A stretch of 64,000 nucleotides of DNA from Collimonas rhizosphaerae (GTDB taxonomy: Bacteria; Pseudomonadota; Gammaproteobacteria; Burkholderiales; Burkholderiaceae_D), in the NCBI RefSeq assembly GCF_038896935.1, contig NZ_JBANDC010000015.1:68131-132130 (forward strand), written 5' to 3'. How positions within the stretch are numbered: the stretch's first letter is position 1; every line of letters starts with the position of its first letter. Under the pieces are notes generated by a model. That model saw only the letters and a program-made list of their open reading frames with translations, was not told the DNA's origin and searched no databases. Positions 51,194-60,673 of this stretch are shown piece after piece. Both the position numbers and the translations under genes were made by a program.

Positions 51194-52333
51194 CTACTTG
51201 GTCAGCGACAGCAATGTCTGCTGGCCGTTCCTGAAGGTGTAGATCGACAGCGTGCCGTTCTTGATGTCGCCTTTGCCGTCGAATGCGATCTTGCCGGTGA
51301 CGCCGGTGTACTGGATCTTGCCGAGCGCCGGCAGGTATTTTTTGGGATCGACCGAATTGGCTTGCTGCATGGCTTTGGCGATGATCATCACGGCGTCGTA
51401 GGTGTACGGCGCGTACTGGACGATGTCGGCATTGTATTTTTTCTTGTAAGCCGCCTTGAAAGCGTCGAGCGGCGCGGTATCTTCGACCCCGCCTGCGATC
51501 GCGCAATAGACCTTGTCGTCGATCAGGCCTTCGCCTGCCAGGCGCGGCAGGGCGCCGGTGCAGATCGCATCGCCGCCCATGAAGTTGGCGGTGATGCCGA
51601 GTTGCCGCATCTGGCGCAGCATGGTGCCGGCGCTGGCGTCGATGCCGCCGAAGAAAATCAGGTCCGGCTGCTTGGCCTTGACCGCGGTCAGGATTGCGCT
51701 GAAGTCGGTGGCCCGGTCGTTCGTGTATTGCGTCGACACTATCTCCACACCGTTCGCCTTGGCGTCTTTAAGGAACTCGGTAGCCAGCCCTTGCCCGTAG
51801 GCCGTGCGGTCGTCAATCACCGCGATCTTTTTTGCATGCAAGGTTTTTGCCGCATAACGCCCCATTGCAGCGCCGAGCTGGGAGTCGTTGGCAACCACGC
51901 GGAAAGTGGTGTTGAACCCTTGTTCGGTATATTTGGCGCTGGTCGCGGAAGGTGAAATCTGCGGGATGCCGGCGTCGAAATAAATCTTCGATGCGGGAAT
52001 CGAGGTGCCCGACTGCAGATGCCCGACCACCCCCGCCACCTTGACGTCGACCAGCTTCTGGGCGACGCTGGTAGCCTGCTTCGGATCGCTGGCGTCGTCT
52101 TCAGCCTGCAGTACGAACTGGATTTTCTTGCCGCCGATGACCAGATGCCTGGCGTTCAGGTCGTCGATCGCCATGCGCGCGCCGTTTTCATTATCCTTGC
52201 CGACATGCGCAACCGGACCGGTGATCGGGCCGACGTGCGCAATCTTCACGACTTGCTCCTGGGCCTGCGCGGCAACGCTAAAGCTCAACCCGATGGCGGC
52301 GGCCAGCAACGTCGTTTTGGCATGGTTCTGCAT
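51194..52333 (-). CDS. LivK-type branched-chain amino-acid ABC transporter binding protein
   Basis: A 379-residue periplasmic protein with a signal peptide ending SVAAQAQE. The type I fold is clear: VVKIAHVGPITGPVAHVGKDNENGARMAIDDLN, then GVVGHLQSGTSIPASKIYFDAGIPQISPSAT and YAPYTYDAVMIIAKAMQQA. No permease or ATPase gene is nearby, so it works with a Liv-type transporter encoded elsewhere. It has an AGGAG ribosome site. Confidence 0.9.
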   Translation of the reverse strand: MQNHAKTTLLAAAIGLSFSVAAQAQEQVVKIAHVGPITGPVAHVGKDNENGARMAIDDLNARHLVIGGKKIQFVLQAEDDASDPKQATSVAQKLVDVKVAGVVGHLQSGTSIPASKIYFDAGIPQISPSATSAKYTEQGFNTTFRVVANDSQLGAAMGRYAAKTLHAKKIAVIDDRTAYGQGLATEFLKDAKANGVEIVSTQYTNDRATDFSAILTAVKAKQPDLIFFGGIDASAGTMLRQMRQLGITANFMGGDAICTGALPRLAGEGLIDDKVYCAIAGGVEDTAPLDAFKAAYKKKYNADIVQYAPYTYDAVMIIAKAMQQANSVDPKKYLPALGKIQYTGVTGKIAFDGKGDIKNGTLSIYTFRNGQQTLLSLTK

Positions 52334-52509
52334 GTTTTCTCCTCTGGTTTGAATGTGGCTGAAGTGCAGCGATTATCCCAGCCTCGCCGCAACTGATCCA
52401 GCGGCATTTATTCTACACACAAGGCGCGGCTTGATGGGCGGCATAGGCTGCAGCCAGGTTATTGCTGGTGCTTGCCATGTCGACGTCAAAAGCCTTGTTC
52501 GTCAGAGAA

Positions 52510-52980
52510 TCATGGAGTTTTCGCGCCGGCGGCGATGCCGCTCCAGGAAACGCCGCCGCACTTGCCGGTCTGGCTCAGCAGCCAGCCTTGCAGCTGGCGG
52601 CCGATTACCAGCGGGCTGCTGCTGAAACACTCGCCTTGCGGCGGCGCCTGCATCTGCCTGGCCGATACGAACAGCGGCCCCTTGGGTTCGATAATCGGTT
52701 CGCTGCTGCGCACTTTTCCGGTTCCCAGTTCGGCGTTGCAATCGTAGCGGCGTCCCGAAGCGTCCGCGGTAACGATGCCAACCATGCCGTGGTTCATCGG
52801 ATAGACATTTTCAACAAACACATTGCCGCCTTTCGGATGTTTCAGCAAACAGGCATTGGCAGCCTGCATCACATCCTTGTCGCTCAGCATGTCGCCGACG
52901 GACATCGACAGATCGTCCGCCATCGCCATATCGGACATCAGTAAAGTGCTAAACAGCAGGGGAATCAGGATCAATTTCAT
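52510..52980 (-). CDS. Small exported protein of unknown function
   Basis: A 156-residue protein with a signal peptide (MKLILIPLLFSTLLMSDMAMA). The mature part has four cysteines (NACLLKH, RYDCNAE, GECFSSS, GKCGGVS) that could form two disulfides. No family recognised. It has an AAGG ribosome site. The 176 bases before the LivK-type gene show no other feature. Confidence 0.65.
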   Translation of the reverse strand: MKLILIPLLFSTLLMSDMAMADDLSMSVGDMLSDKDVMQAANACLLKHPKGGNVFVENVYPMNHGMVGIVTADASGRRYDCNAELGTGKVRSSEPIIEPKGPLFVSARQMQAPPQGECFSSSPLVIGRQLQGWLLSQTGKCGGVSWSGIAAGAKTP

Positions 52981-53143
52981 GCCTTACCTTTTGCTTTCCA
53001 TACGCAGCGCGTTGGATCATCCGGCGCATTGCACGGCCACTCTAAACGGTTTGCGGCTTTTTTAGCAAATCGAATATTCCTGGCATCGATTGTTACGTTA
53101 AATGAGTAACAATCGAAAATCGAGCGGATGGCCAGCCCTGAAT

Positions 53144-53677
53144 CTATCTGGCCGGCTGCGGTCCCAATGGCGCAGGCGGCGCCAGCGGGTAGGGCGGGTT
53201 GCCGCCGCCGGTACGCAGGTTAACAATCACCCGTTCGATATACGGTTCAGCGCGGACAAAAGTTTCCAGCGCGGCCGCGTCGACGGCCGGATCGGCGCTG
53301 CAGCCTTCGACCCAGACGAAGCGGCGCTGGAAGGTCAGCCACAGGCTGCTGTTGCGGGCGAATCCCGGTTCGGCGGCAAAATGCGCCTGTACCGAGCGCG
53401 CGATCGGCGCATCGTACAGATAAGAGTTCGGCTTGTCGCATTGGCCGGCGAGCCAGCAGGTGGTGCCGCGTTCACTGCGCCAGTGCGTTTGCCTGCGCAT
53501 CTCTTCTTCATTCGTCAGCGGCCCCAGCGGCTGCGGACAGTCCGCCACGGCGCCGCGGACCTGGATGAAAGGGTCGTTGAACCAGTTTTTCAGGGTTTCC
53601 GCGGCGGCCGGCGCGACTATCCCGGCGGCCGCCAGCCACCACGGCAGCATGTATCGCAAGTGAAACCGTCGTGACAT
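53144..53677 (-). CDS. Exported protein with a BON-like segment
   Basis: A 177-residue protein with a signal peptide (MLPWWLAAAGIVAPAAAE). Near the C terminus, WLTFQRRFVWVEGCSADPAVDAAALETFVRAEPYIERVIVNL follows the strand-helix-strand pattern of BON domains, which bind membranes or lipids. Four cysteines lie in the mature part. Ends in a proline-rich tail. The BON assignment is tentative. It has an AGGAG ribosome site. Confidence 0.6.
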   Translation of the reverse strand: MSRRFHLRYMLPWWLAAAGIVAPAAAETLKNWFNDPFIQVRGAVADCPQPLGPLTNEEEMRRQTHWRSERGTTCWLAGQCDKPNSYLYDAPIARSVQAHFAAEPGFARNSSLWLTFQRRFVWVEGCSADPAVDAAALETFVRAEPYIERVIVNLRTGGGNPPYPLAPPAPLGPQPAR

Positions 53678-53750
53678 AACGGATCTCCTGAATGGTCAGC
53701 CGGCGCGGTGTCCTGCGGAGGGCAGCCGCCCGTCCTGCTTGTTTTCCTGC

Positions 53751-54737
53751 TTAAGCGGCGAACTTGTCGGTCGCCAGGATCAGCTGATGCAGGATTCCCG
53801 GTTCGCTGTAGGCGTGCCCGGCATCGGCAATGATGTGCAGTTCCGCTTCCGGCCATGCCTTATGCAAGGCCCACGCGGTTTTCGGCGTGCAGCAGACATC
53901 GTAGCGGCCTTGCACGATGACGCCCGGAATGTCCTGCAGCCGCGCCACGTCGCGCAGCAGCTGGCCGTCTTCGAAAAAACAGCCGTGGGTGAAATAGTGG
54001 TTTTCGATACGGGCAAAAGCGATCGCGAACTCCGGCTCGTCATGCGCTTCGGCCAGCGCAGGATCGGGAATCAGCTTGACCGTGCTGCCTTCCCACACGC
54101 TCCATGCCTTTGCCGCGGCCAGCTTGGCGCTTTCATCGGTCCCGGTCAGGCGGCGGCTATAAGCTGCCACCATGTCATGCCGTTCCGCCTCAGGGATCGG
54201 CGCCAGGAAATCTTCCCATTTGTCCGGGAACTGGCGCGATGCGCCGTCCTGGTAATACCACTGCACTTCTTCATTGGTGCCGGTAAATATCCCGCGCAGC
54301 ACCAGCTCGCTGACATGCTGCGGATGTGTCTCGGCGTAAGCCAAGGCCAGGGTGCTGCCCCAAGAGCCGCCGAACACCAGCCATTTTTCAGCCCCGATCA
54401 ATTCGCGCAGCCGCTCGATATCAGCCACCAGGTGCCAGGTAGTATTGGCTTCCAGGTTAGCGTGCGGCGTCGACCGCCCGCACCCGCGCTGATCGAACAG
54501 CATGACGCAATATTTTTCCGGATTGAACAGCCTCCGATGATCGGCATTGCACCCGCCACCCGGACCGCCATGCAAGAACACCGCAGGCTTGCCATCGGGA
54601 TTGCCGCACAACTCCCAATACACCTGGTGCCCATCGCCCACATCCAGCAAACCGGATTTAAACGGCTCCAGCGGCGGATACAAGCCTCGTAATTGCGGAA
54701 TGGCGCTTTGCTGCACAGCGGGTTGGCTGGTTGTCAT
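53751..54737 (-). CDS. pip: Proline iminopeptidase
   Basis: A 328-residue alpha/beta-hydrolase of peptidase family S33 that removes N-terminal proline. The oxyanion motif HGGPGGG (residues 56-62) and the nucleophile elbow GGSWGS with S125 are plain. DQRGCGRS precedes them, and VQGRYDVCCTPKTAW (aspartate) and DAGHAYSEPGI (histidine) complete the triad. The start has an AAGGAAA ribosome site. Confidence 0.93.
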   Translation of the reverse strand: MTTSQPAVQQSAIPQLRGLYPPLEPFKSGLLDVGDGHQVYWELCGNPDGKPAVFLHGGPGGGCNADHRRLFNPEKYCVMLFDQRGCGRSTPHANLEANTTWHLVADIERLRELIGAEKWLVFGGSWGSTLALAYAETHPQHVSELVLRGIFTGTNEEVQWYYQDGASRQFPDKWEDFLAPIPEAERHDMVAAYSRRLTGTDESAKLAAAKAWSVWEGSTVKLIPDPALAEAHDEPEFAIAFARIENHYFTHGCFFEDGQLLRDVARLQDIPGVIVQGRYDVCCTPKTAWALHKAWPEAELHIIADAGHAYSEPGILHQLILATDKFAA

Positions 54738-54837
54738 GAAATCGTTTCCTTGTGGGAGTCGGAGGATACGATCATAAGCAAGTATGGCGATGGCGTCCAG
54801 CGAGGGGGGAAACGGGAAAATTCGCCAACAAGCAATC

Positions 54838-55230
<393 letters not shown>

Positions 55231-55248
<18 letters not shown>

Positions 55249-55292
55249 AATTTTCGCAAAAGGCGCGAAAAAAAACTCTGACCCCATTTAAC
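55231..55292. repeat. REP-like palindrome at the fadH stop codon
   Basis: Perfect 18-base arms, GTTAAATGGGGTCAGAGT and its complement, with a nested TTTTCGC/GCGAAAA stem. The right arm ends on the last base of the fadH stop codon. Sequences of this GGGGTCAGAGT type resemble REP elements spread by REP-associated tyrosine transposases; that link is inference. Only the left arm exists at copy 2. Confidence 0.8.
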
Positions 55293-57367
55293 TACAGTGC
55301 CGCAGCTAGTTCTGCGCCTTCGCGTATCGCCCGCTTGGCATCCAGCTCACTGGCAAACGAAGCACCGCCAATCACGTGATAACGCGACCCGGTCTGCTGC
55401 GTCCTGGTTTTCACCGGTTCGCCAGGCTTTCCCGGTGCAAGGACCTCAGCCGGAACCAATTCGTACAAGGACTCCTGCCCCGCACAGATCACCACGTTAT
55501 CCACCGCCAGCACCCGGCTTTCGCCACCAATGCTGACATGCAAACCCTGATCGTCAATACGCTGGTAATCAACCCCCGCCAGCATCTGCACCCCATTACG
55601 CTGCATCACGCTACGATGCACCCAGCCCGAAGTCTTGCCCAACCCCGCCCCCACCTTGCTCTGCTTACGCTGCAACAGATGGATTTCCCGCACCGGCACC
55701 GCCACCGCCGCAGGCCGCAGTCCACCCGATTCCGCCGCCAGCGGATCGACACCCCACTCGTCCATCCATTCCGCAATCGGCACCGGCAAAGGCACATGCG
55801 CATCGTGCAGCAAGAATTCGCACAGGTCGAAACCGATGCCGCCGGCGCCGATCACCGCCACCCGCTTGCCGACCGGCGCCTTGCGTTGCAACACGTCGAG
55901 ATAAGACAGCACCATCGGATGGTCGATGCCCGGAATGCGCAGGTTGCGCGGCGTCACCCCGGTCGCCACGATGACGTCGTCGAAACCGAGCGCCGCCAGC
56001 TGCTCGCGGCTGACGCGCTGGTTCAGCTGCAGCTCGACGCCGGTGCGTTTAAGACGATGATGGAAATAGCGGATGGTTTCGCTGAATTCTTCCTTTCCCG
56101 GAACCTGCATCGCGATAGTGAACTGGCCGCCGATCTGCGCCGCAGCCTCGAACAGCGTCACCCGATGGCCGCGCTCGGCAGCCACGGTCGCCGCCGACAA
56201 GCCGGCCGGCCCGGCGCCGATCACCGCTACCCGCCGCGCTTTTACCGTGCGCCGGTAGACCAGCTCGGTTTCATGGCAAGCCTGCGGATTGACCAGGCAG
56301 GTGGCGCGCTGGCGCTTGAACGTGTGGTCGAGGCATGCCTGGTTGCAGCCGATGCAGGTATTGATTTCCTCGGCGCGGTTCTGCTGGGCCTTGAGCACGA
56401 ATTCGGGATCAGCCAGGAACGGCCGCGCCATCGACACCATGTCGGCGTCGCCCTCGGCCAGGATCTGTTCCGCCACTTCCGGCGTGTTGATGCGGTTGGA
56501 AGCAATCACCGGGATCTTGACGGCGCGCTTGAGGCGCGCCGTCGCTTCACGAAACGCGCCGCGCGGCACCGAAGTGACGATGGTGGGAATGCGCGCCTCA
56601 TGCCAGCCGACGCCGGTATTGATCAAGGTTACGCCAGCCTGCTCCAGGGCCTGCGCCACCGCCACCACTTCGGCGCCGGTATTGCCGCCTTCCACCAGGT
56701 CCAACAGGGACAAGCGGTACATGATGATGAAATTTTCGCCGACCGCGGCGCGCATGCGGCGCACGATTTCCAGCGCCAGCCGCATGCGGTTCTCGATGCT
56801 GCCGCCCCACTGGTCCTGGCGATGGTTGGTGCGCGGCGACAGGAACTGGTTGAGCAGGTAACCCTCGCTGCCCATGATTTCCACGCCGTCGTAGCCGGCG
56901 CGTTGCGCCAGCCGGCCGCAACGCACATAAGCCGCGATGGTGGACTGGACGCCGCCTTCGCTCAGCGCGCGCGGCTTGAACGGCGAAATCGGCGACTTGA
57001 TGGCTGAAGCCGACACCACGAACGGCTGGTAGCCGTAGCGCCCGGCATGCAGGATCTGCATCACGATCTTGCCGCCTTCTTCATGCACGGCGCTGGTCAG
57101 GCGCATGTGGTTGTGGATGTCGCCGATGCTGTTCATGGTGCCGCCGAACGGCAGCAGCCAGCCCTGCCTGCTGGGAGAAATGCCGCCGGTCACGATCAGG
57201 CCGACACCACCCTTGGCGCGCGCCCGGAAATACTCCGCCAGCTTGCCGTAATGAAAAAAGCGGTCTTCCAGGCCGGTGTGCATGGAGCCCATCACCACCC
57301 GGTTTTTCAAGGTGGTGAAGCCGAGGTCGAGCGGGGCGAGCAGGTGCGGGTAGACGGGGTGGGACAT
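55292..57367 (-). CDS. fadH: 2,4-dienoyl-CoA reductase (NADPH)
   Basis: A 691-residue iron-sulfur flavoenzyme needed to degrade unsaturated fatty acids. The N-terminal Old-Yellow-Enzyme-type barrel binds FMN (LKNRVVMGSMHTGLE, SEGYLLNQFLSPRTN). The [4Fe-4S] cysteines follow (CIGCNQACLDHTF, ATCLVNPQAC). The C-terminal half has FAD and NADPH motifs (VAVIGAGPAGLSAATVAAE, VAVIGAGGIGFDLCEFL). Length and order match E. coli FadH. The REP-like palindrome begins at its stop. Confidence 0.93.
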   Translation of the reverse strand: MSHPVYPHLLAPLDLGFTTLKNRVVMGSMHTGLEDRFFHYGKLAEYFRARAKGGVGLIVTGGISPSRQGWLLPFGGTMNSIGDIHNHMRLTSAVHEEGGKIVMQILHAGRYGYQPFVVSASAIKSPISPFKPRALSEGGVQSTIAAYVRCGRLAQRAGYDGVEIMGSEGYLLNQFLSPRTNHRQDQWGGSIENRMRLALEIVRRMRAAVGENFIIMYRLSLLDLVEGGNTGAEVVAVAQALEQAGVTLINTGVGWHEARIPTIVTSVPRGAFREATARLKRAVKIPVIASNRINTPEVAEQILAEGDADMVSMARPFLADPEFVLKAQQNRAEEINTCIGCNQACLDHTFKRQRATCLVNPQACHETELVYRRTVKARRVAVIGAGPAGLSAATVAAERGHRVTLFEAAAQIGGQFTIAMQVPGKEEFSETIRYFHHRLKRTGVELQLNQRVSREQLAALGFDDVIVATGVTPRNLRIPGIDHPMVLSYLDVLQRKAPVGKRVAVIGAGGIGFDLCEFLLHDAHVPLPVPIAEWMDEWGVDPLAAESGGLRPAAVAVPVREIHLLQRKQSKVGAGLGKTSGWVHRSVMQRNGVQMLAGVDYQRIDDQGLHVSIGGESRVLAVDNVVICAGQESLYELVPAEVLAPGKPGEPVKTRTQQTGSRYHVIGGASFASELDAKRAIREGAELAAAL

Positions 57368-57653
57368 AGGTTTTTCCAAAAAGCAGTGGCGCTGCAAAAG
57401 TCGGTGACAGGCCGGAATCTACCTGAAAAGCGCCGGCGGATCGCTGAAACACCCCTGTTTTGGCGGCGATTAGAGGCACTAGCCTATTCTGGGCGATCCC
57501 TGCCGGAATGGGGCGCAACGGGACAGGAAGCCTCGCTGTTGTACCCGTCGCGCCGCTACCAGCCGCTGCGCGCCACGATTTTCATGCAATTCATGGCTGA
57601 GCGGATCCCGCGGCTGCCAGGTTTTGCCGCACTGAGTTTCGGACGCTAGGGCC

Positions 57654-58127
57654 TTATTTTTTTGCGGTTGTCGCCGCTGCCTTCTTGGCCTGGTTGAACA
57701 CCGGGCCCCACAGCGGATGGCCCTTTTCGCCTGCGGCCAGGTCGAAGCCGGCGTCGAGTTTCAGGGCCTTGTCGAATTGCTGCCTGCACAGCTTCTTCCT
57801 GGCAGTCACGCAATAGCTGAAAGCCATGTATTTCAGGGCTTCGGTCTGGGTCGCGACATCCGCCGACCAGATCTCGGGCGCATTTGCCAGGCGCTTGACG
57901 GCGGCGCTGTAGCTGCCCTTGTTGTAAAGGGCGATGCCGTCGGCCAAGGCGGACGGCTGGGCCGGCTGTTCAGGCGCGGCGGCTGCACCGGCGGCGGTTG
58001 CCGCTCCGCCTGGCGTCGCCACTGCCGCGGCCGGTTTGGTGATGCTGTCGAGGCTGTCGCAAGCGCCAAGCATCATGGCGGCAGCCAGCATCGCAAAGCT
58101 GCTGATACGGGTAAAAGAGGTGGTCAT
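57654..58127 (-). CDS. TssQ-like T6SS-associated lipoprotein
   Basis: A 157-residue lipoprotein with lipobox LGAC (C23), an alanine/proline-rich linker and a TPR-like C-terminal region (LADGIALYNKGSYSAAVKRLANA, then KYMAFSYCVTARKKLCRQQFDKALKLD). This resembles TssQ-family lipoproteins found in betaproteobacterial T6SS clusters. The identification is supported by the PpkA-like kinase gene 24 bases upstream. Confidence 0.7.
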   Translation of the reverse strand: MTTSFTRISSFAMLAAAMMLGACDSLDSITKPAAAVATPGGAATAAGAAAAPEQPAQPSALADGIALYNKGSYSAAVKRLANAPEIWSADVATQTEALKYMAFSYCVTARKKLCRQQFDKALKLDAGFDLAAGEKGHPLWGPVFNQAKKAAATTAKK

Positions 58128-58151
58128 GACGCGTTCTTGGCTGAAATGCAT

Positions 58152-59813
58152 TTAGTGGGACGAAAAATCGTAGTCGATACTACGCGATTTTTTCGGGCTG
58201 ACGTCAATTTCAAAAACGCGGTCAGGAAAACTCGGATTGACCACCTTGACCTGATGTTTGCCTTCCGGCAGGACCAGTTTTTTCAATGGCGGACTGACGC
58301 CCTTCATGCTGCCGTCGACCAGCACATTGCCCCATGGCTTGATGGTCAGCAAAACCACGCCGGTCGGATCGACCGCTTTTGCCTCGGCGTCCTTCAGCGC
58401 GGCCGGCTTGGCCGCTGCCGCTGCGACATTCTCCGTGCCGCTGCCTTGCAGTTCGGCCAGCCTGGCGCGCGCCGCTTCCGCATGCGAGCCGCCCGGGTAT
58501 TTTTTCAGGAAAGCGTCGACCTGCTGCGGCGTCGCGCCGTTCAGCTGTTTCACGGTTTCCCAAGCGACGGTTTCTTCATCAAGGACCTGCTCGGCCGGCG
58601 CCGCGGCGGGCTTGGGCGCCGGCACCACGGCGGGGGCACGGACGGCGGCAACTGCAGCCGGCGCCGGCGCCTTCCCGGCGGGCTTGAGCCACAGGTAGGC
58701 GCCCAGCGCCAGCACGGCGACGGCAGCGCCGATCCACCAGGCGGGTGCCCTCAACGGCTTGTCGAGCACGCTCGGCGGCACCGCTGGACGCTTGCGCGCA
58801 CGCCGGTCGTCGCCGATCGTCGGTTCGTCGCCCGGTTTCTTGCGGTTGGGCAGGCGGAATGCGATCGGAGCGGTGGCTTCATTGTCCGGCATCGGCACCG
58901 ACAGCTCCAGGTCCAGCAGCTTGCGGAATTCCTCTATCGATTGCGGCCGGTCGTCCGGCTTGACCGCCAGGCCCTTGTCGATGGCGGCCAGGAATTCCTT
59001 GCTGAAGCCGCTGTACTCGCCTTCCTGCAGGCACTCTATGGGATCCTTGATCATGCGCGCCACCGAGGTCGGCGGCGCGCTCTTGACGACGGCAAAATAG
59101 ATCACCGCCGACAGCGAATAGATATCGGTCCATGGCCCTTGCTTCATCAGGGCGTCGTCGGCGTACTGTTCGATCGGCGCGTAACCCGGCTTCAGGATCA
59201 CGGTCAGCGAATGGGTCATGTCGCCGATGATCTGCCGCGCTGCGCCGAAGTCCAGCAACACCGCCTCGCCGCTCTTCTGGATCATGATGTTGTCGGGCGA
59301 GATATCGCGATGCAGTATCTGCACCCGGTACATGGCGTCGAGCGCTTCCAGCATCGGCTTGAGCATGCTTTTCAGCCAGGCTTCGGTCACCTGCGCCGGC
59401 GAATTCTGCACCACGCTTTTCAGCGTGCGGCCTTCGTAGTAGCGCATCGCCATGTAGGCGGTATTGTTCTGTTCCCAGAAACGGTAAACCTTGATCAGCG
59501 CGGGATGGTCGAATTGCGCCAGCAGGCGCGCCTCCTTGATGAAGCTTTTGAGGCCGATGGTGAACGTCTCGCGGTGCCGCTGCGAGCGCACCACGACTTT
59601 TTTATCCGGCCCGCGCCCGGCGAACGCGCCCGGCATGTATTCCTTGATCGCCACCATGCGCCGCAGCGACCGGTCGAACGCAAAGTAGACAATGCCAAAA
59701 CCGCCTTCGCCGATGACGCCGATGATTTCAAAATCGGCCAGGCGCGTACCCTTGGGCAAGCAGTTTTCGACAGCCGTCGTTTCGTGCTGGTCAATCGGCT
59801 TGGCGTTTTGCAT
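58152..59813 (-). CDS. PpkA-like serine/threonine kinase with PEGA-like C terminus
   Basis: A 553-residue membrane kinase. The kinase domain has the glycine loop IGEGGFG (34-40), K57 (AIKEYMP), the catalytic HRDISPDN (about residue 165) and DFG in LLDFGAAR. A single membrane span lies near 357-377 (WWIGAAVAVLALGAYLWL). The periplasmic part ends in a PEGA-like domain (VLLTIKPWGNVLVDGSMKGVSPP). Kinases of this kind phosphorylate Fha to switch on T6SS assembly, and the PppA and Fha genes are adjacent. Confidence 0.85.
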   Translation of the reverse strand: MQNAKPIDQHETTAVENCLPKGTRLADFEIIGVIGEGGFGIVYFAFDRSLRRMVAIKEYMPGAFAGRGPDKKVVVRSQRHRETFTIGLKSFIKEARLLAQFDHPALIKVYRFWEQNNTAYMAMRYYEGRTLKSVVQNSPAQVTEAWLKSMLKPMLEALDAMYRVQILHRDISPDNIMIQKSGEAVLLDFGAARQIIGDMTHSLTVILKPGYAPIEQYADDALMKQGPWTDIYSLSAVIYFAVVKSAPPTSVARMIKDPIECLQEGEYSGFSKEFLAAIDKGLAVKPDDRPQSIEEFRKLLDLELSVPMPDNEATAPIAFRLPNRKKPGDEPTIGDDRRARKRPAVPPSVLDKPLRAPAWWIGAAVAVLALGAYLWLKPAGKAPAPAAVAAVRAPAVVPAPKPAAAPAEQVLDEETVAWETVKQLNGATPQQVDAFLKKYPGGSHAEAARARLAELQGSGTENVAAAAAKPAALKDAEAKAVDPTGVVLLTIKPWGNVLVDGSMKGVSPPLKKLVLPEGKHQVKVVNPSFPDRVFEIDVSPKKSRSIDYDFSSH

Positions 59814-59884
59814 ATTCTCTGGATTCGACGTTAGTTATATTATTCTGGACAGCTATCAACACGTCTCTAGCAATTCGCCGAGGG

Positions 59885-60673
59885 TTAAGGTTCGGCGACA
59901 TAAATCGTAAACGCAGTACAGTTATCAAGCGGGATATTGGATGCCTTGCCGTTCTTTTCGACAATCGCGTGCATGAGGTCGAGCCAGTCCTGGGCAGAAC
60001 CGGCCCGCAGAGCCGCCTGCTCCATTTCCGCCTCGCTGATCCACTCCCAGAAACCGTCGCTGCAGACCAGGAAGGTATCACCCCCTTGCAGCTGAGTCAC
60101 GTCCTGCGTGATGTCCGCCGGCGCGCTACCCTCGACGCCGACCGCGGCGCACAGGATGCTGCGGCGCGGATGGCGGCGCAGCTGCTCGGGCGAACAATGG
60201 CCGGCGTCGACGAATTGCTGGATCAGGCTGTGGTCCTTGGTCGCGCTCAACAGCTTGCCGCGGCGGAAAAGGTAGAGCCGGGTGTCGCCCATGTGGCCCC
60301 ACAACGCGCAACGGTTCTTCTGGTCGATCAGCAGCACCGCCACGGTTGAACTCATGTCTTTCAGGCGCGGGATCTGCGCCTGGCGCCGGGTCAGCTGGGC
60401 TACCGCATGTTCAATATAGGACTGCAGCGCGCGCGGACCGAAAGAAGCTTCTTCCACGAACATTTCCATGATCGAATGGACCACGATATTCGAGGCGATC
60501 TCGCCGCCGTACTGGCCGCCGACGCCGTCAGCGACAATCACGCAAGCCAGGTCTTCCTGCAGCACGCTGCCCCAGGAATCCTGGTTAACCTGCCGCCCGC
60601 CGGCATGGCTCAGCTGCGCCAGGCTCAGGACCACCGGGACCGCCGTGTCGCTGAGCAGCGATTGCTCAGGCAT
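59885..60673 (-). CDS. PppA-like PP2C phosphatase
   Basis: A 262-residue metal-dependent serine/threonine phosphatase. Metal-binding aspartates are in RQVNQDSWG (D32), VADGVGG (D49) and VCSDGFWEW. It should reverse the phosphorylation made by the neighbouring kinase, as in the PpkA/PppA/Fha1 pathway of Pseudomonas T6SS. The start overlaps the Fha stop by 8 bases, so translation is coupled. Confidence 0.87.
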   Translation of the reverse strand: MPEQSLLSDTAVPVVLSLAQLSHAGGRQVNQDSWGSVLQEDLACVIVADGVGGQYGGEIASNIVVHSIMEMFVEEASFGPRALQSYIEHAVAQLTRRQAQIPRLKDMSSTVAVLLIDQKNRCALWGHMGDTRLYLFRRGKLLSATKDHSLIQQFVDAGHCSPEQLRRHPRRSILCAAVGVEGSAPADITQDVTQLQGGDTFLVCSDGFWEWISEAEMEQAALRAGSAQDWLDLMHAIVEKNGKASNIPLDNCTAFTIYVAEP